Positions 8,205 through 10,018 of a stretch of DNA of 10,018 nucleotides are shown here, piece after piece. The DNA lies in assembly GCA_045600205.1 (NCBI GenBank), contig JAZRXM010000030.1, positions 1-10,018 of the forward strand, given 5' to 3'. The DNA is from Firm-04 sp045600205 (GTDB taxonomy: Bacteria; Bacillota; Clostridia; Oscillospirales; Ruminococcaceae). Position 1 is the stretch's first letter. The number at the start of each line of letters is the position of its first letter. The notes under the pieces were generated by a model. The model did no database searches. It was not told the origin of the DNA and was given only the letters and a program-made list of their open reading frames with translations. A program made the position numbers and the translations under genes.

Positions 8205-8213
8205 AATTTTCTG

Positions 8214-10018
8214 GTGAGAAGAACAAAGCACCGCCTACTGAGTGCCACTTTGAGTTGTGCGTTATTGGCGACAAGCATGACAGGTACTCCTGTTTCTGCG
8301 GAGGATGCTGCACCGTCAACAGACCCCGATACACATACCTGTTTGGATGCGAATGCAGACGGCATTTGCGATGACTGCGGCGATTTCATGCCTGCCGTGC
8401 TGAATGAGAATACTTATGATCTGGATGGCGACGGCAAGAAAGATGCTGTGTTGGAGATCAGCAATGCAGGTGAGCTTTACTGGTTTGCAGAGCAGGTCAA
8501 TCAGGGCAATACCGATTTGAATGCCGTTCTGACAAAAGATATTGCTTTGCAGGATGGCGGTCTGCTGGCTGCTATTCAGGCAGCGGAGGAAACGGATGAG
8601 ATCCTATATCGCGTTTGGGAACCAATCGGTTGGTATCTGGATACCGATGAGGACGGTGTGCGCGAGGACTGCTGCTACGAAGGTATTTTTGATGGAAACG
8701 GTCATAGCATCAGCGGTCTATATTGTGTGCAGGCAGACGGTGTAAAAGTCGGAATGTTTGCCCAGCTGAACGGCGCGGAAGTTCGTAACCTGACCATTGC
8801 AGACAGTTATGTGCAGGGTAAAAACTGCGTCGGCATGGTCTGCGGTTACGCAAACGACAGTATCATTGACAACTGTACCTTTGACGGCATCGTGCAGGGC
8901 GTGAAGCAAGTCGGCGGGGTCTGCGGATATCTGAACGGCGGCAGTATTTCGGCGTGCAATGGTATGAATACCGTATCAGGCGATCAGAATGCCGGCGGCA
9001 TCTGCGGCATTGCGATCAACGGTTCTGTAATGGAATCAGCGTATAACGGTATTGTCAGTGGTCAGCAGTATACAGGTGGCATCTCCGGCAGAATGCTGAT
9101 CGGTGCCATTGAAAAATGTACCGTAGAGGGTACTGTGAGCGGTCAGAAATCAGTTGGCGGCATTTGCGGCGAGCTGGTTGGCGGCACCGCGACTGCAAGC
9201 TATGCGATTGCAGACATCACTGGTGATACGCAGGTTGGTGGTGTTTGCGGTTTTGCGCAGGTCAGCACGCTGAAAAGCTGCTACTTCATCGGTACTCTGG
9301 CAGCGACTGCACAGCAGGGCGGAATTAGCGGCCTGTTTGATGAAAGCAAAGCAGTTTCCTGCTTTTACGACAACTCGGTATGTCAGATCGGCGGCGTGAA
9401 CGGTTCGGATATCACAAATGGCGCAGAAGGCAAATCGACAGAAGATTTTGCAGGCGGTGTGGTCTGGAAACTGCTGAACGCTCCGCTTGGTGAGCCTTGT
9501 TTCTATCAGTTGATTGGTGAGGATGCAGCACCTGTTCTGGATCCGACCCATGTGCTGCCGGAAACGACTACAACCACAACGACAACAACTACTACCACCA
9601 CTACGACAACCACGACAACCACGACTACTACCACGACAACGGCTACCACACAGGTTTCAACTACGACCGAAGCAACGACCGTGACCGGAACCTCGACTAC
9701 CGCAAAGACAACGGCAACGACTTCGAATGGTACCGCAACAACCGCAAAAACCACTTCGACTACTGCCAAAACAACGGCAACCACTTCGAATGGTACCGCA
9801 CCAACAGCAACAACCACTTCGACTACCGCAAAGACAACGGCAACCACTTCGAATGGTACCGCAACAACAGCAAAAACCACTTCGACTACTGCCAAAACAA
9901 CGGCAACGACTTCGAATGGTACCGCAACAACCGCAAAAACCACTTCGACTACCGCAAAGACAACGGCAACCACTTCGAATGGTACCGCAACAACCGCAAA
10001 AACCACTTCGACTACCGC
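8214..10018 (+). CDS. Secreted GLUG-repeat beta-solenoid protein with Thr-rich tandem-repeat tail (3' partial)
   Basis: This gene starts at GTG and stays open to the window edge: 601 codons with no stop. A signal peptide runs to VSA29, with basic RRTKHR and hydrophobic LLSATLSCALLA. Residues 41-57 hold HTCLDANADGICDDCGD, a short Cys/Asp-rich motif. Residues 66-178 match the usual entry to GLUG solenoids: a segment like ELYWFAEQVNQG, then W135-EPIG and FDGNGHSISGLY at 159-170. Eight 27-residue GLUG repeats follow at residues 179-394. A closing segment with STEDFAGGVVWKLLN and APVLDP ends near residue 449. Residues 451-476 are an unbroken threonine run. Residues 494 onward are a 21-residue tandem repeat. 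GLUG proteins are usually exported and cell-surface associated; the ligand is unknown. What follows the Thr tail (dockerin, anchor or another module) is outside the window. The AAGGAGG site 9 bases upstream supports the start. Confidence 0.93.
   Translation, partial: MRRTKHRLLSATLSCALLATSMTGTPVSAEDAAPSTDPDTHTCLDANADGICDDCGDFMPAVLNENTYDLDGDGKKDAVLEISNAGELYWFAEQVNQGNTDLNAVLTKDIALQDGGLLAAIQAAEETDEILYRVWEPIGWYLDTDEDGVREDCCYEGIFDGNGHSISGLYCVQADGVKVGMFAQLNGAEVRNLTIADSYVQGKNCVGMVCGYANDSIIDNCTFDGIVQGVKQVGGVCGYLNGGSISACNGMNTVSGDQNAGGICGIAINGSVMESAYNGIVSGQQYTGGISGRMLIGAIEKCTVEGTVSGQKSVGGICGELVGGTATASYAIADITGDTQVGGVCGFAQVSTLKSCYFIGTLAATAQQGGISGLFDESKAVSCFYDNSVCQIGGVNGSDITNGAEGKSTEDFAGGVVWKLLNAPLGEPCFYQLIGEDAAPVLDPTHVLPETTTTTTTTTTTTTTTTTTTTTTTTTTATTQVSTTTEATTVTGTSTTAKTTATTSNGTATTAKTTSTTAKTTATTSNGTAPTATTTSTTAKTTATTSNGTATTAKTTSTTAKTTATTSNGTATTAKTTSTTAKTTATTSNGTATTAKTTSTT
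8334..8384 (+). other. Cys/Asp-rich short motif after the signal peptide of the GLUG protein
   Basis: Residues 41-57 read HTCLDANADGICDDCGD. The motif combines a calcium-loop-like D-x-N-x-D-G-x-x-D with three cysteines (C43, C52, C55) and His41. A similar D-x-N-x-DGxCDxCG pattern is found near the ends of various Clostridia surface proteins, from general knowledge. It could bind a metal or form disulfides; the function is not known. Confidence 0.7.
8748..9395 (+). repeat. Eight GLUG repeats of exactly 27 residues (81 bases)
   Basis: Repeats start at residues 179, 206, 233, 260, 287, 314, 341 and 368 without a single insertion. Consensus start is xGG[IV]CGxxxxGxIxxC, for example VGGVCGYLNGGSISACNGM and AGGICGIAINGSVMESAYN. 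This is the GLUG motif (usually GGLVG) with Cys in place of the second hydrophobic residue in most copies. The pattern predicts a parallel beta-solenoid with one rung per repeat. The copies are diverged at DNA level, so the array is old and stable. Confidence 0.9.
9564..9641 (+). repeat. Run of 26 consecutive threonine codons
   Basis: Residues 451-476 are all threonine, using ACA, ACC, ACG and ACT in mixed order. It starts right after the end of the GLUG module (VLPE) and opens the Thr-rich tail, and is probably an extended and possibly glycosylated spacer. Confidence 0.95.
9693..10018 (+). repeat. 63-bp tandem repeat array (five full copies plus a partial, cut by the window end)
   Basis: Copies begin at 9693, 9756, 9819, 9882, 9945 and 10008, each opening with TCGACTAC and containing TCGAATGGTACCGCA. 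Each encodes 21 residues: STTAKTTATTSNGT followed by a seven-residue Thr/Ala/Lys end. Copies 1, 3, 5 and 6 start TCGACTACCGC, and copies 2 and 4 start TCGACTACTGCC, so there is a partial 126-base higher-order pattern. Copy 2 alone carries Pro and Thr changes near its end. The array is in frame and free of stops, and its true length is unknown because the window ends within it. Confidence 0.95.

Noticed and set aside
8214..8258. Lipoprotein signal with Cys15 of the GLUG protein
   Set aside because: The residues before the Cys (ATLSC) lack Leu/Val/Ile at the -3 position, and a good signal peptidase I site (VSA29) follows.
8093..8374. Small plus-strand open frame across the intergenic gap
   Set aside because: It runs over the LRR stop codon, the terminator hairpin and the start of the GLUG gene, and its protein has no recognisable features.
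9506..10006. Minus-strand valine-rich open frame opposite the Thr repeats
   Set aside because: It is an artefact of threonine codons on the other strand. The plus frame continues a signal-peptide GLUG gene with no stop.
9693..10018. CRISPR array
   Set aside because: The units are contiguous with no unique spacers and encode an in-frame Thr-rich peptide repeat.

Overview
The window carries three large genes, all on the + strand and packed head to tail. They look like part of one operon for secreted or cell-surface proteins. The organism is most likely a gut or rumen Firmicute of the Ruminococcus / Oscillospiraceae type. This is inferred from a C-terminal cellulosome-type dockerin, long threonine-rich linkers, strong AAGGAGG ribosome binding sites, and BspA-like LRR and GLUG-repeat exoproteins side by side. 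Species cannot be assigned from sequence alone. No enzyme with a recognisable catalytic motif is present.

Layout: (1) Bases 3-2330 hold the 3' part of a gene whose start lies before the window. It encodes a probable beta-propeller, two CARDB-like Ig folds and a C-terminal dockerin. (2) Bases 2311-8118 hold a 1935-residue BspA-type leucine-rich-repeat protein that overlaps gene 1 by 20 bases. It has an N-terminal hydrophobic segment, a threonine-rich stalk and about 65 repeats of roughly 23 residues in three blocks, each introduced by a related cap module. (3) Bases 8119-8213 hold a perfect 12-bp hairpin terminator and, 15 bases after it, the ribosome binding site of gene 3. (4) Bases 8214 to the window end hold a GTG-started gene, easily missed by ATG-only gene calling. 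It encodes a signal peptide, a Cys/Asp-rich motif, a GLUG beta-solenoid of eight exact 27-residue repeats, a run of 26 threonines, and an array of 63-bp tandem repeats cut by the window edge.

The three products share one design: exported, non-catalytic, repeat-rich scaffolds or adhesins with threonine-rich spacers. A reasonable inference is that they act together at the cell surface or on the cellulosome, for example in binding substrate, host glycans or partner cells. The dockerin would attach protein 1 to a cohesin-bearing scaffold encoded elsewhere. The most notable points are the terminator with no room for a promoter after it, the 27-residue solenoid with two cysteine ladders, the evolving 63-bp array, and the N-terminal threonine stalk on an LRR protein that has no other visible anchor.
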